A stretch of DNA of 64,000 nucleotides from Astragalus membranaceus (GCA_039519185.1 CM076846.1:186729068-186793067); one strand, 5' to 3'. Counted from the stretch's first letter, positions 21,119 through 30,798 are shown. The notes: generated by a model not told the origin, from the letters alone. A program made the numbers and translations.

Positions 21119-22900
21119 TTACTTGTTCAGAGCACCGGACCTGAGCCTTCCACTTTGTCTGGCTGGGATACTTGCTTGCACAGCTTTCTTTTTCTTTTCC
21201 TTCTTTTTCTTTTCTCCTTCACCATCACCAGCATCAACTGAGATTTCAGTTTCTTTTGGCATCTTTGCACTGCTCTCCGCAGCTCTTTTCTTTGCTTCCT
21301 CCCATGCTTTCTGCTTTTCCAGTTCTGCAGGGTGAATCTGCTGCTGCTCTTTGGGTTCCCCCTGGGCTTTTTCAACCTCTGGCTCATGAGACGTTGTAAC
21401 GTCTGCAGCTTTCTCATCAGCAGCAACAGCAGGAACATTCTCTGAACCACTTGCAGCAACAAATGCTGCACTGGTGGCTGTTGCTGGCTTGTCTTTAGCA
21501 GCTTCAGATTTCTTTTTTACCTGCAACTTTTGCCTTTTGGCTGCAGGAGGGTCAACTAGTTGCTCTTCTTCTTCACCTTGTCTTGCTTCTTCACTTGCAG
21601 CGGCTACTTCACGCCTTTTCTTCTTCCCAAATGGACTCTGGGTGGGCACAGTCTTGAATCTTTGCCTTTTGGGTGGGGGAATGAGTTGTGGGTCTGGGTT
21701 AGTTTCAACAGCAGGTGGTTCAGACGTAGTCACGTCTGCACTGGTTACTTCTGGAATGGATGGTTGTGATGGCTCTTTAGTTGGTTCAGATTGAGTGGGG
21801 GTTGGCTTTGAAATAGGTTGGTCTTTAGGTTTAGATTGTGGTGTTTTGGGGATGTTTTGGTCATGGGTGGGTTGGGTTTTAGCTGAGGGTTGGGGTTGTT
21901 TGTCTTTTGGTGATGGAGGTGTGGGTTGGGCTGGCTCTTTGAGTGTTTGGGTTGGTGGAGAGTCAGCCTCAATATCAGTCTTATCACTGGAACTTCCTTT
22001 CTCTTCTGAATGTGTTTCTTCCTCATCATCACTTAGGATTTCCCTACTCACCTTCTTTGATTCCTCTGCATCACTCTCACTGATGCTATCCATATCAGCT
22101 GATTTAAGTTCTTCTTCCTCACTACTTACCTTCTTTTGCTCTTTCTTTGCTGGGCTCTTTCTTTTTGTGGCTGGTTTTCTTGTTTTCTTGACTTTTTCCT
22201 GCTTCACTTTCTTGGGGTTCATTGTTGATAGGAGTATGTTGTCTTCATCTTCCTCTTGCATCCAATCTGGAAGTGCTGGTTCTTCAATCACCATCTTGCC
22301 TTTTGTTGTTTGTGCATTCACCTTCTTTTGCCACTCAAATTGCTCCTTGACAAACTTGGCTAGGCTGTTTTGCTGGTCTACCAGACGTTGTAACGTCTGA
22401 GTATCAACTGACGTGGTAGCATCTGCAGCTCTCTGCCTAGCTTTGAACTTTGTAGAGAATGCCCCTTGGGGTTCCTCTCTTAGCTCAGATGCTTCAATCT
22501 CCACTCCAGCTTCCATGCAGAGATCAGTGATTAAACAAGGGAAGTATAGGTATCCATCCTTCCTGTTCTGCCATTTGTTTATCTCCCTGTTGATGAGCTT
22601 ACCCACTTCAATCTTATCCCTAGACATAATGGCATCAATAGCAATCAGCCTCTCTTTATCAACCCAGAGAGTGTGAGAAGTGGGTATCAAGCAATGCCTA
22701 ATGAAATGAAACCAAGCACTGGCCTCATCACACAGGTATCTCTTCAAAATTTTGAATTCATTTCCATGGTCGCCTCTTCGCTCCCAAACAGCTCCATCAA
22801 CACATATCCTTTCTTTGATTTCAGTCATCTCTGCCACTCCGTAAGTCTTTTGCTTCACCTCAACTGCCTTGCCATAGTAACCGAAACCCAAAGTAGTCAT
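21119..22900 (-). CDS. Athila extra ORF 2, copy B (593 aa, env position)
   Basis: This is the copy B version of the protein at 10091-11872. It shares the Transposase_32-like N-terminal part (residues about 1-150), the long charged disordered tail and the basic clusters, and differs by one Pro-to-Ser change. Its ATG (22898-22900) lies inside the end of extra ORF 1, which overlaps it by 41 bp in another frame. Because the domain is split across that boundary in both copies, the shift predates the duplication. A spliced or frameshifted product may exist, or the second ATG may be used alone. Its location in the cell is most likely nuclear, judging from the Lys/Arg clusters; that is inference. Confidence 0.75.
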   Translation of the reverse strand: MTTLGFGYYGKAVEVKQKTYGVAEMTEIKERICVDGAVWERRGDHGNEFKILKRYLCDEASAWFHFIRHCLIPTSHTLWVDKERLIAIDAIMSRDKIEVGKLINREINKWQNRKDGYLYFPCLITDLCMEAGVEIEASELREEPQGAFSTKFKARQRAADATTSVDTQTLQRLVDQQNSLAKFVKEQFEWQKKVNAQTTKGKMVIEEPALPDWMQEEDEDNILLSTMNPKKVKQEKVKKTRKPATKRKSPAKKEQKKVSSEEEELKSADMDSISESDAEESKKVSREILSDDEEETHSEEKGSSSDKTDIEADSPPTQTLKEPAQPTPPSPKDKQPQPSAKTQPTHDQNIPKTPQSKPKDQPISKPTPTQSEPTKEPSQPSIPEVTSADVTTSEPPAVETNPDPQLIPPPKRQRFKTVPTQSPFGKKKRREVAAASEEARQGEEEEQLVDPPAAKRQKLQVKKKSEAAKDKPATATSAAFVAASGSENVPAVAADEKAADVTTSHEPEVEKAQGEPKEQQQIHPAELEKQKAWEEAKKRAAESSAKMPKETEISVDAGDGEGEKKKKEKKKKAVQASIPARQSGRLRSGALNK

Positions 22901-23447
22901 TTATGACTCTTACACCAAATTTGACTTCTTCTCCTCGAACGATGGAGGTGCTTGAAAGTTCTCCATCGGTTCTTTCAACGATTCCTTTGTAAAAGTCATG
23001 CACCAGAGTTGCAATGTATTCCTTTCTGTGAACTACAAATTTCTGCCATCCCAATGCTGTCACTGTTGCGAGAAAGTCAGGATTTGGGTTTTCCAAGTTG
23101 AAGCCCCTTTCTGGCAGCAGGGCTTTCTTCTTTGAAGGAATGGGGATTTCTGGATTTGGAACAGAGGAAGAACTTGGGTTGACATTCTTTCCTTTACCAG
23201 ATGATTTTACTGCAGCTTGCTTGGTTTTAGTCATGGTGATTGTATGAGTTTTCTGGGGAGTGGGGGATTTGAGATTTGAGATTTGGGATTTGGGAGAAGC
23301 GATAGGATTGCGGTTTCTGAAAGTGTATGAAGGTGGTTTTGATGATTGTAACTGGTGTGTGTTTATTGGGGAGGTTTTATGGGAAGTTGCGAAGTAGGTG
23401 GTGGCGTGGGTTTGGGAAAAAGGGGTAACCGTTGGAAGTGACGTCAT
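22860..23447 (-). CDS. Athila extra ORF 1, copy B (195 aa; likely start at residue 72)
   Basis: Same as the ORF at 11832-12419. The preferred start is the ATG at 23232-23234, because the upstream 71 codons are low-complexity leader-like sequence and this ATG has the better context. From there the protein opens with T-K-T-K-Q-A-A-V-K-S-S-G-K after Met, then a Ser-rich linker and the first part of a Transposase_32-like domain. A TGACGTCA palindrome (bZIP-type site) overlaps the upstream ATG at about 23439-23446. It starts 48 bp after the polyprotein stop and could be translated from a subgenomic or spliced transcript. Confidence 0.65.
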   Translation of the reverse strand: MTSLPTVTPFSQTHATTYFATSHKTSPINTHQLQSSKPPSYTFRNRNPIASPKSQISNLKSPTPQKTHTITMTKTKQAAVKSSGKGKNVNPSSSSVPNPEIPIPSKKKALLPERGFNLENPNPDFLATVTALGWQKFVVHRKEYIATLVHDFYKGIVERTDGELSSTSIVRGEEVKFGVRVINDYFGFRLLWQGS

Positions 23448-23494
23448 GGTAAAAGGGGTAAAAGTCTTCAGCCAGACTATCCCCTTTTTTGCAT

Positions 23495-26400
23495 TCAGGG
23501 GTTGTTGAGAGCCACTGTGGTCTTGTCCCTAACCACATGTTCTCCATAGTAATGCTTCACTCTTTGGCCATTGACTTTGAAAATGGAATTAGTTTTCTCA
23601 TCAAACAGGTCCACAGCACCATGAGGATAGACTTTTACCAGCTTGAAAGGTCCTGACCATCTTGATTTTAACTTCCCAGGGAACAACTTTAACCTTGAAT
23701 TAAACAACAAAACTGATTGTCCTTCTACTAGCTCCCTTCTTTGAATTTTTTGATCGTGCCACTTCTTGGTTTTCTCTTTATACATTTTTGAATTCTCATA
23801 GGCAGTGTGCCTGAATTCATCTAGCTCATTTAGTTGAAGGAGCCTTGCTTCTCCAGCCTTTGAATGATCTAAGTTCAGTTGCTTCAGTGCCCAGTGAGCT
23901 TTGTGTTGGAGTTCAATGGGCAGGTGACAAGCTTTTCTGAAGACTAACTTGTATGGTGACATGCCCAGTGGTGTCTTAAATGCTGTCCTGTACGCCCACA
24001 ATGCATCATCAAGGTGCAAGGACCAATCCTTCCTGTTTGGACCAACCATCTTCTCAAGTATCCTTTTAATCTCTCTGTTGGAAATTTCTACTTGACCACT
24101 TGTCTGTGGGTGATAAGCTGTAGCAATTTTGTGCTTCACTCCGTACTTAGCCAATAGGTTTTCAATCAGCTTGTTACAGAAGTGAGAGCCTTCATCACTG
24201 ATTATAGCTCTTGGAGTACCAAATCTTGTGAAGATGTTTTGCTTCAGGAATTTGCTGACTGATTTGGCCTCATTGTTGGGCAATGCAACGGCTTCCACCC
24301 ATTTTGACACATAATCCACAGCTACCAAAATGTATAAATTTCCATGAGACATAGGAAATGGCCCCATGAAGTCCATTCCCCAAACATCAAACAGTTCCAC
24401 TTCAAGGATATTTGTCAATGGCATTTCTTGCTTGTTGGAGATGTTTCCAGTTCTTTGGCAATTATCACAGCTTTTCACTAATTCATGAGCATCTTTGAAA
24501 AGTGTTGGCCAATAGTATCCTGACTGTAACACCTTTGCTGCAGTTCTGGTTCCTCCAAAATGTCCTCCATAAGGTGATGCATGACATTGTTGTAATACAT
24601 GGTGTTGTTCCTCTTCAGCCAGGCATCTCCTAAGCAACTGATCTTGACACATCTTATACAGATAGGGTTCATTCCAAAAATAGTGCTTCACGGTGTGGAA
24701 GAATTTTTTTCTTTGCTGATGATTGAAATCCACAGGCACAATCCTGCTGACTAGGAAGTTAACTATATCAGCATACCAGGGAGCAGTAGCATCAGACGTT
24801 ATAACGTTTGAAGACGTGGTAACGTCTGCAGCTACTGTGGCTACTGTCAGCAGTTTTTCATCAGGGAAATTTTCTTTTATCTCTTCTGCACCTGTACCTG
24901 CATCAACATTCTCAAGCCTAGAAAGATGATCAGCAACTTGGTTCTCCACCCCCTTTTTATCATGAATTTCCAAGTCAAATTCTTGGAGGAGGAGAACCCA
25001 TCTAATGAGTCGTGGCTTTGCATCTTTTTTAGAAATCAAATACTTGATGGCTGAGTGATCAGTAAAAACAATAACTTTTGCACCCACCAAGTATGATCGA
25101 AATTTGTCAAAAGCAAATACAACAGCCAGTAACTCTTTCTCAGTTACAGTATAATTTAATTGGGCATCATCTAAAGTTTTACTAGCATAATAGATAGAGT
25201 GAAAAATTTTGCCATACCTTTGACCCAATACTGCCCCCACAGCGTAGTCACTCGCATCACACATTAATTCAAATGGTTTGGACCAGTCAGGAGTGACTAT
25301 CACAGGAGCTGTTACAAGGGCAGTCTTCAATTTCTGGAAGGCTTCATGACAATGCTCATCAAAGCTGAAGACGTTATCACGTTGCAGCAGCAGACACAAA
25401 GGTTTGGAAATTTTTGAGAAATCCTTGATAAACCTTCTGTAAAAACCAGCATGCCCTAAGAAACTTCTAATACCTTTGACAGTGGTAGGTGGAGGCAATT
25501 TGTCAATAACATCAATTTTTGCTTTATCAACCTCCAACCCTTTCTTTGAAATCTTGTGTCCTAAAACAATTCCCACTTGAACCATAAAGTGACATTTTTC
25601 CCAGTTGAGTACTAAGTTGGTTTCTTCACACCTTATTAAGACTCCTTCTAAGTTATCCAAGCATGCCTTGTATGAGTCTCCATAGACTGAAAAGTCATCC
25701 ATGAAAACTTCCATGGATTTTTCAATAAAATCTGAGAATAAAGCCATCATACACCTCTGGAATGTTGCAGGTGCATTACACAATCCGAATGGCATCCTTC
25801 TGAAGGCAAAGGTACCATAAGGACAAGTGAATGTGGTCTTCTCTTGGTCCTCAGGCACAATAGCTATCTGGTTATATCCTGAGTAACCATCAAGAAAACA
25901 ATAGAATTCTTTGCCTGCAAGTCTATCCAACATCTGGTCAATAAATGGCAAAGGAAAATGGTCCTTCTTGGTTGCTTTGTTCAGCTTCCTGTAGTCCATA
26001 CATATCCTCCATCCAGTCACTGTTCTTATTGGAATCAACTCATTTTTGTCATTGGTCACCACAGTAACTCCACCCTTCTTTGGTACACATTGAACTGGGC
26101 TCACCCATGAGCTATCACTAATTGGATAAATGATTCCTGCATCTAACCATTTGATGATTTCCTTCTTGACCACCTCTTTCATTATCGGGTTCAATCGCCT
26201 TTGTCCTTCAATGCTGTTTTTAGCATTCTCTTCTAAGACAATTCTGTGCATACAGATTGTGGGACTGATACCCTTGATATCTGCCATTTGCCAACCAATG
26301 GCTTTCTTGTGCCTTTTTAAGGTGTTAATGAGATCACTTTCCTGCTCTTGTGAGAGGTTAGAAGAAATGATCACTGGTAAAGAATCATTTTCCCCTAAAA

Positions 26401-28855
26401 AGGCATACTTCAGGTGATCAGGCAACACTTTTAATTCCAGATTGGGTGGTTCTTCAATGGATGGCACTATCTTCTTGAGATTGGAGTCTTCTTGCCCCAA
26501 AGATTCATACTTCTTTGTCCACGCCCTGGGTACATGGGAGTTAGACGTGACAACGTCTGTGGTTGACGTTGTAACGTTTAATGGATCAGCTTCTTCTGAT
26601 AACAACTCTTGAATCTCATCATTTCCCAGAATCTTCTCCAAGTGGTCATTATCTTTATTGAATTGCTTTTGAACCACATGGTCAAGGGCAACCACAAAGG
26701 AACATTCCTCTGTGTTAGGTTCTGGATACTTGAGTGCGTTGAGGACGTTGAACTTGACTTCTTGGTCATTGACCCTCATGATTAATTCTCCCTTCTGCAC
26801 ATCAATGAGTGTCCTTCCAGTGGCTAGAAATGGTCGCCCCAAGATGATAGGAACTTCCTTATCTGCATCAAAATCCAAAATAACAAAGTCCACTGGAAAA
26901 ACGAATTTGTCAACTTTAATCAAAACATCTTCTAATATGCCCTCAGGATAAACTCTACTTTTATCAGCTAATGTAAGACTTAAAGAAGTAGGTCTGGCAG
27001 TTCCTATACCAAGTTTTTCATAAATGGACTTGGGCATCAAGTTAATACTTGCCCCCAAGTCGTATAAAGCTTTGCCAAGGTAAAAATCTCCAATGGAGCA
27101 TGGTATAGTAAAACTGCCAGGATCCTTCAGTTTTCTAGGGAGTTTATTCTGCATGATTAAGCTACATTCTTCAGTTAAAGCAATAGTTTCAAACTCCCCT
27201 AGCCTTCTTCTTTTGGTGATGACATCCTTTAGGAACTTGGCATAGTTTGGCATCTGCTGTAGAGCTTCAACTAAGGGAAGGTTTATGTGTAGCTGTTTCA
27301 GCATCTCCATGAACTTGCTGAATTGCTTGTCTTCATGAGCTTTCTTTAGTCTTTGAGGGTAGGGTGGAGGAGGATATTCAGGTACAAGCTTTGGAACAGT
27401 CTTGATTCCTGGTTCAGAACTAGACGTTGTAACGTCTGGCTTAGACATCACAATATCTGGAATATTCTTCTCTTTTTCTCCACCTTTGTTTTTCTCTTTT
27501 TCCTTGTCTGGCACCTCAGATTCCTTAGGCATAGATGGTTCTGGATACTCAGTGCCACTTCTTAATGAGATAGCATTTACCTGTGCATTTACCACATCTT
27601 TACCATTTGACTTTGATGAAGATGGTGTTTCAGTTGTGGATGGAAGAGATCCATTCTGTCTTTGAGTAAGAGCTGAGGCTATCTGTCCAATTTGGTTTTC
27701 CAAAGTTTTGATTGAAGACTCATGGGTCTGTAAGGTTGCCCTACAATCACTTATGAAAGTCTTCATCAAGGCTTCCAAATTGCTGTTGTTGTTATTCTGC
27801 GTATACTGCTTTTGTTGTTGAGGGGGAAATCCTGGGGGTATTGCAGGAGCAGCATTGCTAGCATTCAAAGAATTGTTGTTCTTCCAACTAAAATTTGGGT
27901 GATTTCTCCAATTTGAATTGTACAAGTTGGAGAAGGGACTGTTACCTTTGTTATGTGATACAAAGTTTACAGACTGGGGGTTATGGGGACACTCTTCGTA
28001 GACATGCCCTCCTTCACAATATACACACTCTACTCCCCCAGATGGTGTTGGTTCAATAGCTGCAGCAGTCTGTGTTTCAGACGTTGCCACGTTTGGAGTG
28101 CTCAAGTTTTTAATCATGTTGGTCAGAGAAGCAACCTGAGCAGAAAGGGCAGTTACTTCACTTATCTCATGGACACCAGCCTTCTTTCCAGGGGTGAATC
28201 TATCAGAAGGCCAATGGGCATTGTGAGTGGCTATGTCTTCAATAAGTCTGCATGCCTCAGAGAAAGACATGTTTAATATGACACCGCCTGATGAAGCATC
28301 AAGTATAAGCCTGGTAGGTTGATCTAGACCATTATAAAAAGTCTCCATTTGAATAACTACGGGAATGCCATGGTGTGGGCACATTCTTAGTAATTCCTTC
28401 CATCTTTCCCAAGCCTCAAATAATGATTCCCCTTCTCTTTGTTTGAAGGAAGTGATGTCATTTCTTAACTTGGCATTTTTGTTGGGAGGGAAGTATTTTC
28501 CAAGAAATTTCTCAGCTAGCTCATCCCAAGTATGAATTGAATTTGGCTCTAAGGAGTTCAACCAATTCTTGGCCTTATCCTTAAGAGAATATGGAAATAG
28601 CTTCAGTCGGAAGGCATCTTCTGAGACTCCAGGGATGACAAAGTTGCTACACACATCCAAAAATTGCCTTAGATGTGCATAAGGATCTTCTTGAGGAAAA
28701 CCCCCAAATTGCCCTGCAGTCTGCAGCATTTGGAACATCATTGGCTTGAACTCAAAGTGACCAGTATGAATAGGTGGTCTTGCAATGCCTGTTTGTAAAT
28801 GGGCAGGATTAAGCACGGCATAATCACGCATAGGCCTGTCTCTGTCATTGACCAT
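23495..28855 (-). CDS. Athila gag-pol polyprotein, copy B (1786 aa, intact)
   Basis: One open frame carries everything needed for reverse transcription and integration. Gag core is at residues about 60-190 (D-A-F-R-L-K-L-F-P, W-L-N-S-L, Y-F-P-P). A short zinc knuckle C-x2-C-x3-H-x4-C follows near 280. The protease has D-L-G-A-S near 598 and I-I-L-G-R-P. RT has M-P-F-G-L-C-N-A-P-A-T-F-Q and F-M-D-D near 1054. RNase H has C-D-A-S-D near 1200, F-T-D-H, and A-D-H-L-S. The integrase has an H-H-C-C finger at about 1418-1460, then catalytic aspartates in G-M-D-F-M-G-P and S-D-E-G-S-H-F and the glutamate in G-Q-V-E-I-S-N. D-V-T-T-S-type insertions sit in the linkers. No frameshift or stop is seen. 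The sequence motifs and single-frame layout fit Athila. Confidence 0.95.
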   Translation of the reverse strand: MVNDRDRPMRDYAVLNPAHLQTGIARPPIHTGHFEFKPMMFQMLQTAGQFGGFPQEDPYAHLRQFLDVCSNFVIPGVSEDAFRLKLFPYSLKDKAKNWLNSLEPNSIHTWDELAEKFLGKYFPPNKNAKLRNDITSFKQREGESLFEAWERWKELLRMCPHHGIPVVIQMETFYNGLDQPTRLILDASSGGVILNMSFSEACRLIEDIATHNAHWPSDRFTPGKKAGVHEISEVTALSAQVASLTNMIKNLSTPNVATSETQTAAAIEPTPSGGVECVYCEGGHVYEECPHNPQSVNFVSHNKGNSPFSNLYNSNWRNHPNFSWKNNNSLNASNAAPAIPPGFPPQQQKQYTQNNNNSNLEALMKTFISDCRATLQTHESSIKTLENQIGQIASALTQRQNGSLPSTTETPSSSKSNGKDVVNAQVNAISLRSGTEYPEPSMPKESEVPDKEKEKNKGGEKEKNIPDIVMSKPDVTTSSSEPGIKTVPKLVPEYPPPPYPQRLKKAHEDKQFSKFMEMLKQLHINLPLVEALQQMPNYAKFLKDVITKRRRLGEFETIALTEECSLIMQNKLPRKLKDPGSFTIPCSIGDFYLGKALYDLGASINLMPKSIYEKLGIGTARPTSLSLTLADKSRVYPEGILEDVLIKVDKFVFPVDFVILDFDADKEVPIILGRPFLATGRTLIDVQKGELIMRVNDQEVKFNVLNALKYPEPNTEECSFVVALDHVVQKQFNKDNDHLEKILGNDEIQELLSEEADPLNVTTSTTDVVTSNSHVPRAWTKKYESLGQEDSNLKKIVPSIEEPPNLELKVLPDHLKYAFLGENDSLPVIISSNLSQEQESDLINTLKRHKKAIGWQMADIKGISPTICMHRIVLEENAKNSIEGQRRLNPIMKEVVKKEIIKWLDAGIIYPISDSSWVSPVQCVPKKGGVTVVTNDKNELIPIRTVTGWRICMDYRKLNKATKKDHFPLPFIDQMLDRLAGKEFYCFLDGYSGYNQIAIVPEDQEKTTFTCPYGTFAFRRMPFGLCNAPATFQRCMMALFSDFIEKSMEVFMDDFSVYGDSYKACLDNLEGVLIRCEETNLVLNWEKCHFMVQVGIVLGHKISKKGLEVDKAKIDVIDKLPPPTTVKGIRSFLGHAGFYRRFIKDFSKISKPLCLLLQRDNVFSFDEHCHEAFQKLKTALVTAPVIVTPDWSKPFELMCDASDYAVGAVLGQRYGKIFHSIYYASKTLDDAQLNYTVTEKELLAVVFAFDKFRSYLVGAKVIVFTDHSAIKYLISKKDAKPRLIRWVLLLQEFDLEIHDKKGVENQVADHLSRLENVDAGTGAEEIKENFPDEKLLTVATVAADVTTSSNVITSDATAPWYADIVNFLVSRIVPVDFNHQQRKKFFHTVKHYFWNEPYLYKMCQDQLLRRCLAEEEQHHVLQQCHASPYGGHFGGTRTAAKVLQSGYYWPTLFKDAHELVKSCDNCQRTGNISNKQEMPLTNILEVELFDVWGMDFMGPFPMSHGNLYILVAVDYVSKWVEAVALPNNEAKSVSKFLKQNIFTRFGTPRAIISDEGSHFCNKLIENLLAKYGVKHKIATAYHPQTSGQVEISNREIKRILEKMVGPNRKDWSLHLDDALWAYRTAFKTPLGMSPYKLVFRKACHLPIELQHKAHWALKQLNLDHSKAGEARLLQLNELDEFRHTAYENSKMYKEKTKKWHDQKIQRRELVEGQSVLLFNSRLKLFPGKLKSRWSGPFKLVKVYPHGAVDLFDEKTNSIFKVNGQRVKHYYGEHVVRDKTTVALNNP

Positions 28856-28888
28856 GTCTTGTGGCCCTGCATTGATGAGTTGCTGTCT

Positions 28889-29179
28889 CTACCAGTGTTC
28901 ATCATCAACATAGGTTTCTGTATGAGTTTGTGGTCCACGACCACGTCCTCCGGCATCTGAGTGCCTTCCTCCTCTTGGAGTGCGTCCACCTCTAGAGCTT
29001 CTACCACCAGTACCATGTTCAGACATGATTGGTGGCTGGAATTGCTGTTGTTGTTGCTGCCTTTTTAACCTTTGTTGTCTCCTTAGTCGCCTGAAGGTTC
29101 TTTCAGGTTCTGGATAGAATTCAGGCTCAGATCCACTCCCTGGTTCTGTTGAACTAGAGCTTGAACTGGAACTAAGCAT
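28889..29179 (-). CDS. Athila gag N-terminal leader ORF, copy B (96 aa)
   Basis: The Ser run, E-P-E-R, Gln run and R-G-G/R-G-R motifs suggest an RNA-binding gag extension. It is in frame with the polyprotein (ATG at 28855) and separated by a TAG at 28889-28891 plus 11 sense codons. The identical stop is in copy A, so it predates the duplication. It follows the primer site by about 110 bp, the usual place for a gag start. Confidence 0.6.
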   Translation of the reverse strand: MLSSSSSSSSTEPGSGSEPEFYPEPERTFRRLRRQQRLKRQQQQQQFQPPIMSEHGTGGRSSRGGRTPRGGRHSDAGGRGRGPQTHTETYVDDEHW

Positions 29180-29286
29180 ACGCTGTAACGTTTACCTGTT
29201 CACTCACAAAAACAACAAACAACACAGCAGAATTCTTTCACCTAGTGTTTTAATGCTTGCTGAACAATAAAAGTTAAATACAATCC

Positions 29287-29301
29287 CCGGCAACGGCGCC
29301 A
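29287..29301 (-). other. Athila primer binding site, copy B
   Basis: TGGCGCCGTTGCCGG on the minus strand lies six bases inside LTR 3. Confidence 0.88.
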
Positions 29302-29307
29302 AAAACT

Positions 29308-30793
29308 TGTTGCGTCCGTGTGTGTTCTAGTCGCAATGTCAGTGCAAGTATACACGTCGTACAAGTAATAAAGTGGATAAAAGTAAGAGATCGTTCCCAC
29401 GAGGATTGATTAACTTTCAGAGTTCAAGTCTTTAAAACACAAGTGAAACAAGTAACAAATCGACACTAAAAGTTGGTATTAAGACTAAGAACATAAATGA
29501 AGCAAGTAAATAAGAAGTGGTTGTGAATATGGAAGAGTATGAGTTGGATTGCTGCATGCAAGTAAATCTCCTCTAGTCAGACGTTATAACGTTTACACGT
29601 TAATACGTACAATTGTTATGTTGTATAGACGTTATAACGTTTGAACGCTGTTGCAAAAGAGCTGTGCTTTTCAGTCACAAAACGTCAGAGCTTCAAGTAC
29701 TAGAATTCCTATGTCTAGGTTCTAAGTAGGCCTACTCCTGTATTTTAAGTACCCACAGCAATGTCCTATGAACTATTATCCATTCTATGTCTAGACTTAG
29801 ATAAAAATGCCTAAATGTCTTTAGTGCACCTTTTCATTCACATAAATCTTTGAGTTCTTTTCATAGACCATGTCTGTACCTATGAATCTACTTATTTTAA
29901 GTGATCAGTTCAAAACAAGTTTGGAAATATTAACATGCAAAGATTTAAAACGCATAAACATCAATACATCATAACATTAAACTAGAGATTCATTACATGC
30001 AAAACAACAACCCAACTACCAATGTTTAGCTCATGTTGAGCATCCTTACAGAAATAAGAGGAATAAAAGTCCAAATACCGTACATAGAGAAAAGGAGACT
30101 AAACGCAAAAGATACGCCTAAGGGGCCTTCCTTCATGCACGCTGTAAAGACGTTACAACGTCTGAGCTTTACAGTAATGGTTGCGAATGAATATGGAAAT
30201 TGGGGCCTTGAGAGAATTTAAAATGAAGAAGTCTGTGTCCAGAACTTCTGTTAGAAAACTCTCTCTGAAAAATGGAGGAAGGTGGATGATGAATGGAGTC
30301 CTCCGTTCTTCGCATGGTGCACCCCTTGCCTTTTTGTAGAGAGAGAATAGCCATGGTCAAAAGAGGGTCACATGCTGCTGATGTCATTCCCCACCTTCCA
30401 AGTTTGCTTGCGAGTTAACTCTGCCCTGAAGTGACACCGCACTGCTACAGTGCGTCAGCCGCGTCAGTGCTGAGGAGAGAGAAGATTTCCAGATCTCTGG
30501 CCATCATTACATGCGCGCCAAAATGATATATTATTTTCTTGCTCTGCTATCCTTCTTCAGACGTGATGGGAGACGTTGCCACGTTTGGATTACTGCACAA
30601 ACACAAGAAGCATCAAAACGCTCACAAAGGCGCCAATTGGCACCAAAATGCCTAGAACTTGTAATTTAGCCCCTTTCTAAATAAAAGCAATAAACTAACA
30701 TAAACTTTACTAGAAACAACCTACTATTGCCAGAGAACTTGCATGATTTAACTTTGACTAAGTATAAATAGCTCATATAAATATGAGTTATCA
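29308..30793 (-). repeat. Athila LTR 3 (rightmost; 5' LTR of copy B)
   Basis: 1486 bp. The only difference from LTRs 1 and 2 found by eye is T at 30036. ACTTG follows at 30794-30798 and matches 7246-7250. Confidence 0.95.
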
Positions 30794-30798
30794 ACTTG

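Larger units (their letters stand above)
7251..30793 (-). mobile_element. Young Athila-lineage Ty3/gypsy element with three LTRs and two internal copies
   Basis: LTRs at 7251-8736, 18280-19765 and 29308-30793 are each 1486 bp and nearly identical. They enclose internal regions A (8737-18279) and B (19766-29307). The whole is flanked by ACTTG at 7246-7250 and 30794-30798 within the LINE RNase H gene. Transcription runs leftward: primer site at the right end of each internal part, gag-pol, two extra ORFs, polypurine tract at the left end. Comparing A with B by eye, I found only a one-base difference in a T run and substitutions at 10762/21790, 13612/24640, 15000/26028 and 16501/27529, plus one in the LTRs (7979 and 19008 versus 30036). 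This layout is expected from unequal recombination between LTRs of one insertion. A collapsed or duplicated assembly is the alternative. Confidence 0.93.

Noticed and set aside
21119..22900. Retroviral-type envelope protein
   Set aside because: It occupies the env position, but I see no signal peptide, transmembrane segment or cysteine pattern, and the sequence is highly charged and disordered.
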